Below the pieces are notes generated by a model. It searched no databases, had not been told where the DNA came from, and worked only from the letters and a program-made list of their open reading frames with translations. The translations under genes and the position numbers were made by a program. A DNA stretch of 64,000 nt from Taeniopygia guttata (Eukaryota > Chordata > Aves > Passeriformes > Estrildidae). Shown here in pieces: positions 49,382 through 60,487 of the stretch. Each line of letters begins with the position of its first letter. Position 1 is the stretch's first letter. The stretch covers positions 22,507,063-22,571,062 of the forward strand of contig NC_133063.1 in assembly GCF_048771995.1 (NCBI RefSeq), read 5' to 3'.

Positions 49382-49437
49382 CGGAAAGTCTGCAGCGGAT
49401 TTCTGGAGCTATCCCGACGATGCTCGTGCTCCAGCAT
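49382..49437 (-). CDS. CCDC171: Exon 1 (start codon)
   Basis: The ATG at 49437 opens MLEHEHRRDSSRNPLQTF and runs into a consensus donor TCCG/GTGAGT. It ends in phase 2, exactly what exon 2 needs. The ATG has a purine at -3. An overlapping ORF in another frame (start at 49598) cannot splice in frame to exon 2. The link over the 5.2-kb intron is inferred from phase only. Confidence 0.65.
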
Positions 49438-49720
49438 GACGAGGTGGCACCGCCGCAGGAATTCCAGTGCTGGGAGCAGCCGGGAGCCCAGACGGGAATT
49501 CCGCGGCTGCCAGGGATGCGCACGGCGATGTCACAGCGCCCCGAACCGAGCGCGGCGCTCCGCCGGGGCTCCGCCGCTCTCTCCCGCCTCCCAGACATCT
49601 TGAAAGGCTTAAGGGCTCCCGACGGTAAAATACAACCGCAGGAAATTAAAGACCGACTGACACCAGAGCCAGGCTGAGACGTGCGTGTCCTCAGGGCAGC
49701 GCCCAGGTTGCGGAGAGGAA
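49420..49720 (-). promoter_or_regulatory. CpG-rich first-exon/promoter segment
   Basis: This is the only strongly CpG-rich stretch in the window (for example CGCGGCGCTCCGCCGGGGCT) and it surrounds the exon 1 ATG. It is probably the promoter and 5' UTR of the minus-strand gene. No TATA box was seen, as is usual for CpG promoters. The transcription start is unknown. Confidence 0.6.
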
Positions 49721-50744
49721 CAAACAGCCGGGAAGTTTTGAATGTCTGTGGACAGAATTCAAAGCGGGGACCACAGCAGCGCATCTGCGGCCACGAGGAG
49801 GGAGTTAGGGCTAGGGAAAGGTTCTCGTGAAACCTCTCAAGCCGAGAGATTTCGAGCCCCAAGTGTAAGCATGTGTGTCAAACAACAAGCGAATAAAACC
49901 CACCTACAGTACCCTGGGAAAGCGCTCTCTCCTTCTCAAGCGCTGCTGTACTTTCTGTGGCTCCGTTTTTAAAGTTCTCCTTAAATTCTCTCTCTGCACA
50001 CTTAGCATGCAGATGATTTAACTTTTGCTGGCACCAGCACGGTATCCTGAGCTTCTTTCAGCTTTTGTCTTAAAGCACACATCCATCAGGATACCTGGGA
50101 TATATCATTCAAGACTGGAGGTTTTAATTGCAAGAGAAAAAGACTCCACAACATTCCACACTCTCTGGGATAAGTCTCAAAATTTCGTTTCTCCTTTGTG
50201 ACCTGATCTCTGTAAATGGCTTTCAGCCGCAGTTTTGTTAATTCTGTGTCATGTAGTTATTAAATATATTGAGTCAAACAAAATAAGGGGGGGATGGAGG
50301 GTGTGTTGTGCGTTGCTTCATTTCTTCATTATTGTTTCCAAGAGATTTTAGTGCACAAGATTGTGCTTGTAAAACAAATAAAATAAAGTAGACAGTAAGG
50401 CAACAAACTAACTCCACGGACAAATCAGTGTCACAGGAAAATTAAGTTTAAATTTGCATATCTGAAATAAAGATTGAGTTATAAAATGCAGACTTTCTCA
50501 CAGTTGTCTTCTCTTTCCTTTTGTAAAGAGAAGTTGTTAAGTCCAGTCCATGGCCATACTCTCTGTGTCTTCTTTGAAAGTTTCATGTAAGGCTTAGCTT
50601 TTATCTCCTTCTTCACTGGAGTGCAAGTTTAGTTTTTTGTCTTACTCCTGTAACTGTTGCTCCTGTTCATTCCAAAGTGATCATGCCTGATGCTTCCAAT
50701 GTAATGCATTGTTTAATTCTCCTACACTCAAACCTCTCACAGTG
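49721..50744. other. Upstream region between promoter and retrocopy
   Basis: No gene recognised. Composition falls from CpG-rich to AT-rich moving away from the start codon. May hold upstream regulatory sequence of the minus-strand gene. Confidence 0.45.
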
Positions 50745-51665
50745 TGGTGAATTTTTGCTGAAGCATATTTAATTGCTCTTGCAGGCTCTGGGCTTTCTCA
50801 GCTTCTTTTTTTCGTCTTACTGAAATTCCATTTGAATTCTACAAGTTGTAGGTTTAGTGACTAGTATTCCATTTGTGCTGCATGAAGCCTTCCTGTAAAT
50901 TCAAATATTGCTTTCTGCAAGGATGCTTTGTTTTTCATACTGGACAGTCTGCCACACGATCCTCCAGACAAGGACTTTTTCTCCAGATCAGCGGTGCACT
51001 TGCTGTGGCCTAGTGGAACTGTCTCCATTATTGCATTCAGCTTGTCCATCATTTCTGAGAAGGAGTTTCTGGCTGCACCTGTTTTTAAATGTCCACAAAG
51101 CCCTGACTTTGGCTAGTTAACAACATTCTTCTGTTGGGTCATGGAACTGATTATTGCAGCATGGAAATTAACTAGGAAACCAAGTGAGTGCTTCAAAGCT
51201 GTCAGTTTCTTCCTTTTCACAAACTGGCAGATTATGCCTGTATTTGGGTTCTCCTACACACACTCGAAATCCAGTTCCTACTTTTAAACCCTTTCATCCA
51301 GGTGAAAAGGGAACGAGAAGACTGGGCTGAAGCTTTAAGCCTTTTAGCCACCAAAACTGCCATCACAGCTCCTCAGAACACACACACCAGGCCTTTGGTT
51401 CATCTTTTCCTCAGCCTTGCTTCATCTTGATTGTTTTCCTCAGCCGCAGGGAGAGCATTTATTAGGCTCCTGATTTTCTGTTTCACTAATTTGTGGATGT
51501 TGACCTGGTCTTGGAGAGATTCTCTTTGGGAAGACAGAAGCACTCAGCTGGCCATAGAGAGGACACAGCCATACCATGCTCCTTTTTGCCCACTCCTAGC
51601 TGTTGCATTTTCTCAATCCTTTTTTAATTTGCCTGCTAATGTCCTGGAGATTGCCCCAGGTTCGC
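50745..51665 (-). pseudogene. Intron-less decayed copy of CCDC171-family exons 11-14
   Basis: On the minus strand, pieces matching exons 11, 12, 13 and 14 follow in order without introns. CPLYG lies near 51573, a VKQKIRSLINALP-like piece near 51475, AVMAVLVAKRLKA near 51350, a VCVGEP motif near 51260, then a WFPS and SFEALTW-like piece, MMDKLNAIMETV near 51030, and LQKAIFEFTGRLHAAQMEY ending near 50865. Three introns of the gene are cleanly absent at the matching points. Several stops and frameshifts break it, and part of exon 13 is deleted. No poly(A) tail or target-site duplication was seen. It looks like a fragment of a processed pseudogene. Its exon 14 part (VEFK, KAQSLQEQLN) differs from the neighbouring gene, so the source may be a different family member or an old transcript. 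Confidence 0.8.
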
Positions 51666-54600
51666 AAGTAAGAAGAATTAGAAGCTTATGGAAGTTTTCT
51701 AGACATGGAGATAAATAAAAAATGCCACCATTAAGCAAAGATACAAATAAGGAAGAACAAAGAGCAACTGCACAGCCACTGTTGCACACAAAATATGTGA
51801 GATTTTGTTTCCACAGCAAGACCCAGCTACTGAGGATTTGGAAGTCAGCAGATCTGTTTGTGGCAGCTCACCATTGGTCTGGAGCTCAGCAATCACGTGC
51901 CCTGACTACCATGGATATCCTTCAGAAAGAAAACACGTCAGAAAAAAAAACATTTTCTTCCAGAGGCCGCTCTGAATTCTGCAGGAATAATGATGGTTTG
52001 TTTTGTTTTGTTCTGAGACATTTAGCTGGTGGGAAGAGGAGTCCTCGTGAAAGCATGGTAGTTATAAATTGGACAAATTAGGACTGATCCTAGGAAGCTG
52101 GGTTTGAAACATTCAGCAGTTTACTCTCCATTCATCAGCTCCTGAAGCATGGGCAGTGCAAAATGAGAGACAGGAGGAGAATTGGGACAGAGAGGTTGGA
52201 GATTTAAGGGTTGTTACACCAAGCAGAAAAAGCTAGAGAGGTTTTGGCCTTAAATCCTGCTGCCGAGAGCAAAACTCTTACTTAATAACCCTATTATTCT
52301 CTGTTGCTTTTGGGGATGAAACCTCTGTTGAAGCCAAGGATTTTAGAGACATTTAACCCCGACTTTAATTTCCCTGGTGCATGTGGGAAAAGGAGCTGCT
52401 TTCCTTGCTAAAAAGCATGCCCTACATGCTGTCATCACTGTCACAGGTGCTGGTATGGGAGAAGATACCTTTGGGCTTGATCTCATCAGTCAGATTTTCA
52501 GCTGCAAAAAAGCAGCTTAAACATCACTGACCACTGCTAAAATTCAAGATGCAGTTTTCCTAAGGTGTAAGCAAATGGTAAAAGTTTTTTGTTAGAAAAT
52601 AATTAAATGTATGAGATACTGTTTTGTCATTAATTTCAGTCCACCAAAAATGCCCTTCACAGAGGATGAAGGCTAAGAGGGTTGAGGGCAGCCTCTATGA
52701 AGCAAAATCCTTATTGTTTTTAAATGTCTAAATCCCAAAAGGCTGTTAATCTTTTTCATCCTTTGGTTATTACTGAGGGACAGCATTGTGCTGATGAAAA
52801 CCAAGTGCCTGAGTTGAAGAGCTCCACTTGTGACTCAGGAAAGGAGGAGATGATGGGGCAGGGTGATCTAGGCATCAGGTGCAATGCTATGTGCAATGCA
52901 GTAAATCAAATCTCTTCCTCTTCCACTCTTACTCCCACATACAGGGAAACTAATTGTATGACTCCACACACTGCAGCTGCAAACACAAGATAATTGGAAG
53001 GTGAGCCTTGACTTTGAACTAACAGAACATTCAACTTAGTTCAGTGCATAATCACAGCTGGAAGTCCATGCATGGATATTTTGTTCCAGGGAGGTGCAAT
53101 GTTGGCTGGGTTTTAAAATACATCTGAAGGGGTTTAGCTTCTCAGATGCCACTGAACGACAAGGAAAGTTGGGCCCCTGTTCCCTCTGCTTCCTTTAAAA
53201 TTTTCTGTAAAGGCAGACCTTTCCATCAGCAAGAATGGTGTGTGGTGGTCATGCTTCTGATAGGTGTCTGTAGTGTTTTTGAACACTGCAACAAGCTGAG
53301 CTGAGGAAATTGCCATTAGCTTTTCTGAGAAAGGTAAACTCTCACCATCTCTAAAGGTAAGTACATGTTGATGACTGCTCACAAAAATGGATAATGGCTA
53401 AGGCTCTCAGCTAGTATACAATTACAGGGTGTATTCAAAGGACCAAGCTCATTAACACAAACTGCAGAGCGGATGAACCTTGAATAGCTGGAAATGCTGG
53501 CCTTTGAATTTTATAATTAGACTTCTGATAGGAAAGAGAGACATGAGAGATCAAGAAAGCAATTAATTCTGTCACAAAAAAAAACATATCTGGCTCATCA
53601 GCATGAGCAGCAGAAAGATCTCTAAAACTTGTCCTTTGAAGCCAGGGTACTGTAACAGAGCTGTTTGAATAAAGAGAATGGAAAAGCACAAAATGCACAA
53701 AATGTGCTCCTTCTTGCCTGGCTCTGTTTCCAAACTGCCATCTCTTTCTTTTCAACTGCTGTGGAATAACACCCAAGTCGATTAATTGTCATCTGTTTTC
53801 ATTTTTTGGGTATGTGAGTGCATTCAGAGTAAGCATTGCAGAATTACTCAAAATTAATAACAAGCAATCTATCTTCTGGCTGTTCTTCAATCTTGATTCA
53901 TATGGACAGCCCCATAATATGAAAAGAAATGAATTGTTATAATACACTATACATGGTCTAGCTTCTTATAAAGGAAGAGTATTCCCTGAGATCCCAAAGA
54001 AGAGTAAGGTCACACAGGTGTGAAATCCCTGAACATCTGACAACTTTCTTAAGGACATTATGTTATCCTCTGTGGCAGTAAGGTGTCCAAATGTAAGATG
54101 CTTGTCAGGGGATCTGCAAATGTTGTTTCCCTAATAAAGAAGGTTTTGCACGCATTTCCGAGAGGGAAGGCGATTCACCATGCCAGGTTGAAACCCAGTA
54201 CACTGCAATGTAAGCAGCTCATGAGACTTGGTGGCACAGTGTATGGAAATCCAGGCATGACTCACACACTCATAGGATTGCAAGGAGGTATTTGCAGTAA
54301 TTGAGCAGAACTTTAGCATCATATCCCCCCTGTTCCGTGCGGAAGTACCATGCAGGAATGATCCTTTCTGATTCAGCCAAGTATTTGGGGAGGTACTTGA
54401 TCCCACACATGCAAATAAACAGGACAGGAGACAGATTTAAGCAAGTAAATAGGATTAAGTGTAGGCCTAATGGTTTTGCATCACACGCAGCCTGTGCTTT
54501 AATGACTTGCTGAAATGAAGAATGCCTTTTTTTTCCTGAATTGATTTTTCTCAAGCCTCTGGGGTTGAGAAAAGAGAACGAGCCAATTGCAGAGACAATC

Positions 54601-54778
54601 TTGGACAGCAATGGCACATCCTTGCAAATGTTCTGTAGCCATCAGTGGACTGGATTGCTCCATTGTCTGAACACACGGGCAAGAGCTTCAGCCCAGCTTT
54701 ACAAAAGGCGGACTCAGCATGGCTCAGCACCATCCTGGGAGCGAGAAGGAGGAAGGGATGGAGGCAACGTTAACCCTG
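51666..54778. other. Intergenic DNA, nothing recognised
   Basis: Mixed-composition non-coding DNA. Short overlapping frames (for example at 51722-52081 plus and 53435-53776 minus) have no family resemblance or splice support. Confidence 0.55.
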
Positions 54779-55420
54779 TGTTATGTGTAATGAATGTAAT
54801 TCGCACCAGTATATTATGATATATGTAATATTTGATTTTGTTGGAAGCACACACGCTGGCACTGGGAGTTGCCCCCACATATTCAAAACCGGACTCTGAC
54901 AAAAGCTCATTTGCCAACTAATACGTGTGGCTCACCTGGAAATGGGCCATTTCTCGAGGTGACACAGCGATGCCCAGGCGTTAATCATCCCAGCAACAAC
55001 TCTAGATTGGGATCCCTGAAATCCTCTGGGCTGATACATCTGAATGCCACGTGGTGAATGCCGTGTTCCAGTAACTCCATCAAGAAGATTCATCACCATC
55101 GGACACCGAATTGTTCCACCCCAACATAGAGAAAAGAGACTTTATGAATATGTGGGACTTTGAATGGGAAGAAAAGATGGATTGCAGAAATCCCAGCCTC
55201 GGGCAGAATATTTCCTATAAAAACTGCTTGTACCAAGAGGGTGGTGTGTGGGCATATGGAGAACCTCTGCTGAGGCTGTCCGCTCTGTGACACACCCAGT
55301 GCTGATCCCGGGCCCGGCACTGTCCTTTTCCTTGTGGCTGGCTCAGAGAGAATTCAATCGCTATAATAAATTTTTTTTTTTTCATTTCTAATTTGGCTGG
55401 ATCAATTTTTATCTATAACA
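54779..55420 (+). repeat. Solo LTR (second ERV family)
   Basis: Starts TGTTAT and ends ATAACA, a perfect 6-bp terminal inverted pair. TATAAAAA is at 55216-55223 and AATAAA at 55365-55370, followed by a T run. About 642 bp. Flanking 6-mers ACCCTG and ACTGCC are not a clean duplication, so the borders or the flanks have changed. No internal retroviral sequence adjoins it. Confidence 0.65.
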
Positions 55421-57845
55421 ACTGCCTAATGTAGACACATAAATTCAGTGCCTGAATGAAGAGTGTGATTCACAATTGCTGTATACATCTGGAGACAGAT
55501 AGTCTCTATAGTGTAACTCAGAATGACCTCTGGAAGCTACAGATGCTCTAGAGGAGGCTATGTCTATTAATTTTAAAGTAAATACAAATAAATATTCAAG
55601 GTATTATGAATACTTCTTCCTGAAAAGTTTCAAATTCAATGTTCAAAGTCTTGAAAAAATTTTGACTGCAAACTTTTTGCTAGAGACTCAAGATCCAGTG
55701 TTTGCAGAGCCCATACACACTCGTTAGTTGTGTTACAAAGCCAGCAATGTTGAACTAATGTTGTCTAAACTGTTCAAAGCCCTCTGCCTGGCTTCTCAGT
55801 CCTTCCAAATGCAGTTCCACTGCCACATCTGTTGACTTTCACGCAGCAAGGGAGCCTTTGAAAAGGATACGGCTTGGCTGGAGCTCCTGTCAGACCACAT
55901 CAGGATAATCAGCTTTGAGAAAAACAGGTACATGTGCTCGACTCTGGGTGCATACGCGTCCTCCCTGCTGCATCCATGAAACTGTGAGACAGGGATCCTG
56001 GCAGCTCTATAGTGCCTCACTGGAGGTCTCTTACAGGCAGCATGGCTGTGACACAGCCCCATGAGGAGGAGAATTTGCAGCTCGGTGTGTAGGCCACGGC
56101 TGTTCAGGTTTATCTGGCCAGGCTGTCGGGTTTGATCTGACTGTGCCTGAACAGCTGCTTCTAGTGAGAGCTGTGCATGGCAGGGGGGGATGTTAGGCTG
56201 AGCCTGCTTTTCTGTTTGGAATGGAGCAGAACTGGCTTCCAGATAGCACCTGGCAGAAAACAGGAAATGTGCAGCCAGCATATGCTCCGTTAAAAGGTTT
56301 CAATATATATGACTTGACAAAGGACTGTTATCAAAAGATGATGGAACACAGTGGAGGATTTTGGAAAACAGAGTTGCTATGCATTTCAAAAATCAGAGAA
56401 ATATTCCCCAGAGTAATGGGGAAGTAGCAACTGTGATGCCTGTGCCACAGGATGTTGCATATGAGCGTGTGTATGGTATGAATGAATTGATAGTATTGCT
56501 TGGCTGTGTTAGACCATGACTGGCAATTACAGCAACTTTTAGGAGTTTTTAAACAATTTTTTTAATGATTGCCTGGAATATTCTGAATAATAGTGAGGCT
56601 CTCAGGGCATAATGAAATGGGATAGTCATTCTTCTGTAACTTTCTGAAAGATACCCTTAAAAGTGTGTTTCTATATTTCTATTGCAAGGTTAGGAAAAGA
56701 TAAAGGAGCGCAATCATGGAAAATTCATTCAGAATCAGAGCTTCACCTGTGAAAGAAGGGTGAGGATTCTAAATTGCCAATGTGTTCTTGTCATAAATAT
56801 CAAAAATGAGAATGTGCAGGTTGCGTATGGGTTCACCAGCCTGCATAGATGTCTGACCTCCATCGCACTGCACTTCTCCAAGTTCTGCCAGTATTATTTA
56901 GAAGACTGGGTTAATGATGGTTTTCTAACCTAAGAATTAGAGTGCTTTGTACACCTGACAATGACCTCATCATCACTGGAAAGTTGAAGTTAAGTTTAAG
57001 GGCAACCATTTAAAGTTAAGGATCAAATGTGGATAGCAACAAAATGTACTAAAAAATCTGCTTCCTAGGTGTGGGGGAAAGCTGCACAACTTTATGGCTT
57101 GTTTGCACCCCTGTACAGACTTGATAGACCTTTAAAATTTGCCTATAACAAGCCCCAGGTGTTATGCCTTAGACAGTATGAGTTGAACTAATTAGCAAGT
57201 TGAAAGGTTTAGATTGTTCTAGCAATTAAAGACTTTCACATGGATTTATGCTCCCTTCTACTTGCAGAGCTTGATGCAGTAGCTCTCTAGCAGGTATCAT
57301 TCTTTGCAGTAGTTTTGCAAGAGCAGGGACTGTTTCTTGAGTGTTTTTATGAACTTACATTGAAAATATCCCCATTGTTAGCTTGTTGTACCTTTAAACA
57401 AATGGGTGAATCAAGTTCATGAAGCTTAGGAAGAGAAATGACACTTCCAAGGTTGCCAACAGTGCTGGTGATTTTAATTGATCAACAGCAAAGAAAAATG
57501 TGCACCTCTGTGTTTGACTCCCAGGAAAGGAACAGGATGCACTGCCACATTGGTAACTTAAATTAAAAACTGTGTGGCAGTTGAGTTTTCTGTTTCAATG
57601 ACATCTTAAACTGCATCATGTGTTAGGTACTACACAGAAATTAGCAAATAAATTAGATTAATGTGATGCTGCACATGAAGACCAAGATCAGTTTATCTGG
57701 ACACAGTGGTGATACCAAAGTACAAATAAGTACTTTCCTTTTATTTAAGTAAAACCACATCTTGCTCTGCCGTGTTGTCATTTAGGTTCTGAAATACATT
57801 TTGCTTACGTCTTGCTGATATCTGCCTGGCTCTATAGGCTGAGTT

Positions 57846-57876
<31 letters not shown>

Positions 57877-57961
57877 ACCATAGCAATCTCTTCACTTGGA
57901 GTGGCTGATTTAAGGAAATTGAGAAATTAGGATAGCAGACAACTGAGATGAATTGAAGTAG
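55421..57961. other. Intergenic DNA, nothing recognised
   Basis: No gene supported. The minus-strand open frame at 55796-56281 (161 codons) has no recognised domain. A T26 run lies at 57851-57876. Confidence 0.5.
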
Positions 57962-59459
57962 TGTCCTAGATTGCAAGGTGATGTGTGCATTCTATTTGCC
58001 ATCTGTTAGAGGTGGGGCAGTTATCTTCTGTTAATTGGGCAGTTTTCTTTATCTCTTCCACAAACCAGTCCTCCCTCTGGGGAAACATCTGCTGTTCATG
58101 GGCCATTGAGCCTCACTGCAGGACTGATAAAATTACATCATCCCGTTGTGAGATGCTCTGCCCAGAGGGAGGAGCCAAGCATTCCTACCTGGATATAACC
58201 TGAGCTTTTGGCTCACCAGGACAGCCCGTTCCACTCTGGGTTCCCAGAGGAAGACCAGGCCCATCTACACCACCACTGGACCTTCAGAGGAAGACTACAC
58301 TTTTCTTTCTACAGGATCACTGCTTCAACAGAACCACACCTGCCACTCCAGGAGGACTGCAGCCAACATTTAATCAGACCACAGAGGCCCTGCAAGGCCT
58401 CCCTGGTGGTCACTTACTTAAGATAAAGAAATGCCTAGTCATGATGACAGGACCAAAGAAGCCCCTACTCTGCCTTTGGAACCCTCTTTATCTCTCTGTA
58501 AGACCAAAGGTCATATTTGCCTGGACCCTTACTATTGGACAATTTCTAACACCCCTGTACCCTATATAAAACCCCATTTCTGCCCAGTTTGGCAGAAGAG
58601 GTGTCACTGAAACCCTTCGCAGAAGCTGCCAGTAAAGACACATCTGTGGAACCTCATACAGCCTTCTCCTTTCTCTCCCCAAGTCTACCTAGGCACCTAG
58701 CAAGCAAAGAGCTGAAATTACTAAAGGGCTGAATTCACCAAAGAGCTGACCTCACTTAAGAGCTGAGCTGCTTGCTAAGATTGCCCGCGGCTCAGAGCCT
58801 GTCTGAAGGACCTGGGCATGTTGTGCTTAGCGGGATTTTGCTATTCGGGACACCTACGGCAGCCGTGGTCAGATAGACCCTGAGAATCCCAGGCTGTAAT
58901 AGACTCTGTCAGTGTTTGTAGCAGCCTGAAGTGCTACAAGTAAAGTCCAGGGTAAAGAAGCAGAAAGGGCCTTTGCATAAAATCCACAGATGTTTAATTC
59001 AGCTGCATGGTGAGATGTTCAGAGTTCCCCCAGCACACACATGTCTCAGCGCTCACTGCCCTGTCCGGGGGGGTCTGGGGGTGAGCCGGCTCTCGGGACA
59101 GTACAAAGATGAGGGCCAGTCAAGGAATAGGGAGGGAGTGGCTCAGGGACACAGGAACAGACATAGGAACAGGGAAAGGAGACAATGGAGTTTTAACAGC
59201 TTTGAGGGAAGCATCCTGTGTCTCCCTAAACCAGGGAAATGTCCCCCAGGGTCTCCACAAGTGTTGTTTTGTATTACTGCATTCTTTATTTTTTATTTTC
59301 TTCCCTAATAAAGAACTGTTATTCCTACTCCCATATCTTTGCCTGCAAGCCCCTTAATTTCAAAATTAGAACAATTTGGAGGGAGGGGACCTACATTTTC
59401 CATTTCAGGGGAGGCTCCTGCCTTCCTTAGCAGGCACCTGTCTTTTTCAAACCAAGACA
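57962..59459 (+). repeat. LTR copy B with target-site duplication and internal insertions
   Basis: Starts TGTCCTAGATTGCAAGGT and ends AAACCAAGACA, flanked by AGTAG on both sides (57957-57961 and 59460-59464). 57962-58380 and about 59246-59459 match LTR copy A (10537-11257). AATAAA lies at 59307-59312. A 5-bp duplication fits class III/ERVL-like or related avian LTR elements. At about 1.5 kb it is twice the length of copy A because of foreign DNA in its U3. Confidence 0.85.
58381..59245 (+). mobile_element. Foreign sequence nested in LTR copy B
   Basis: About 865 bp absent from copy A. The first part (58381-58900) has LTR features of its own: CTATATAAAA at about 58562 and an AGTAAA-like poly(A) site at about 58631. 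A short island, GACTCTGTCAG (58902-58912), again matches copy A. Then another foreign stretch with GC-rich and purine-rich segments follows to about 59245. Probably one LTR inserted in another, plus a second event. Borders are approximate. Confidence 0.5.
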
Positions 59460-59464
59460 AGTAG

Positions 59465-60311
59465 CTCATCTTTGTCAGAAAAATCCTGTCTCTCTCAGCT
59501 GTCCCTCTTGCAAGAAAGAGGAGAAACTGGGAAGAGATCTAAACTTCAGAGTCATATGATAATTAGGAAGAAGCAAAGTGAGAAAGTGTCTTGAACAAAG
59601 CTGGAATAAAAGGGCATCCTTTGGACTGAATTAGGTATATAGAAGCTCCTAATTCCATATGGAACTGCAGCAGACTATCAGTGTACTCTGAATTCACTCT
59701 CCTCCACAGTACCTCATACAACTCAATAATTTAGATGTCTTATACATCTTGGAAAGTGAAGGGAAACAGACTTCCTGATTTACAGACCAGAATAAAGGCA
59801 GCCGTGCCACTGGCATGACAGGAGAAGGGACACAGCTGGGAGAGAGCCTGAGAGGGGAGCTTGTGGAGCTTCCCTTGAGGAAGCAGTGGTGACAGGAGGA
59901 CATCTCCAATGCCTGCACAGAAATGGATGCAATGCAAGGAGCAAATAAAGGGAGCTGGGAACCTGTGGAGAGTTGCAAAGCTCTGATTACAAAAATGTGG
60001 AGCTCCGGCTTGCTCACAGTTCTTCTGCTGATGCACACAGACTCTTTGGCAATGCAGCTGCACCTGCTGCCCAGAGGAGAGCCAAGAGGGTTTACCAAGA
60101 GATGCAGGGATAGTGAGGCTGCGTTACAGCCTCTGAGAGTGCTGAGAGGTGGATCATGTTCTTGGATGGTCTTTGGAATGTCTGGAGGTTGGAGACTAAG
60201 GAAGGCAACCATGGGATGATAGAGAGAAAACTGAGCCAGGATCTTACAGGAAACTTCCATTCATCAAAAAAAATAGGAAATCCCACCAGAATACAGTGAA
60301 AGTTCTTTCTT
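59465..60311. other. Intergenic DNA, nothing recognised
   Basis: The minus-strand open frame at 59694-60260 (188 codons) is Ser/Leu/Pro-rich and shows no domain. It may be part of an older repeat. Confidence 0.45.
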
Positions 60312-60487
60312 TTCACCTCAGAGATGATCAACACTTGAACAAGCTCCCCAGAGAGGTGTTGAATACCCATCTTTGCAGAATACCCACTGGGCAGAATCCC
60401 TGGTAGTCTGCTCTAGCTGGATCTTACTTTAGAAACCACTGTACATCTCTCTTAACCTGAACCATTCTGCGCTTCTGTGCTGTGCAG
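60312..60487 (+). mobile_element. Decayed CR1-like 3' end
   Basis: GAACAAGCTCCCCAGAGAGG, then CTGCTCTAGCTGGATCTTAC and GAACCATTCTGCGCTTCTGT follow the order of CR1 3'-end consensus words, with more mismatches than the other two copies, so it is older. Confidence 0.5.

Larger units (their letters stand above)
11597..49437 (-). other. CCDC171: CCDC171-family coiled-coil gene, whole transcription unit (25 coding exons)
   Basis: Span from the start codon to the poly(A) signal. The 25 coding exons sum to 3849 bp, coding 1282 residues plus stop, with phase agreement at every junction. I recognise the family from segments such as YEQEIMKLRLELERGEAL (exon 3), QRLHAAEVESRSLQLQL (exon 14) and NAQALEAGLYDRL (exon 13), which resemble vertebrate CCDC171. 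That is a long, mostly coiled-coil protein of poorly known function; the human protein is about 1.3 thousand residues. The gene here spans only about 38 kb, much more compact than I recall for the mammalian gene. Its C-terminus, after FMDLYSLTASK, does not look like the coiled-coil end I recall for mammals. It could be the orthologue or a lineage-specific paralogue. There is no signal peptide or membrane segment. No exon carries a stop or frameshift, so I judge it intact. Confidence 0.82.

Noticed and set aside
49323..49862. 179-codon minus-strand ORF over the CpG segment
   Set aside because: High GC keeps frames open by chance. Its phase at the GTGAGT donor (1) does not fit exon 2 (needs 2).
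53130..53400. Possible minus-strand exon near 53.2-53.4 kb
   Set aside because: Contains only short frames with no family resemblance and no partner exon.
54083..54819. Several overlapping ORFs on both strands (70-115 codons)
   Set aside because: They shadow each other, lack recognisable domains or splice signals, and lie next to a solo LTR.
55796..56281. 161-codon minus-strand ORF
   Set aside because: No domain, no neighbouring exon in phase, and no conserved motif I know.
59694..60260. 188-codon minus-strand ORF
   Set aside because: Low-complexity Ser/Leu/Pro composition, no family, and overlap with sequence leading into a decayed CR1 end.
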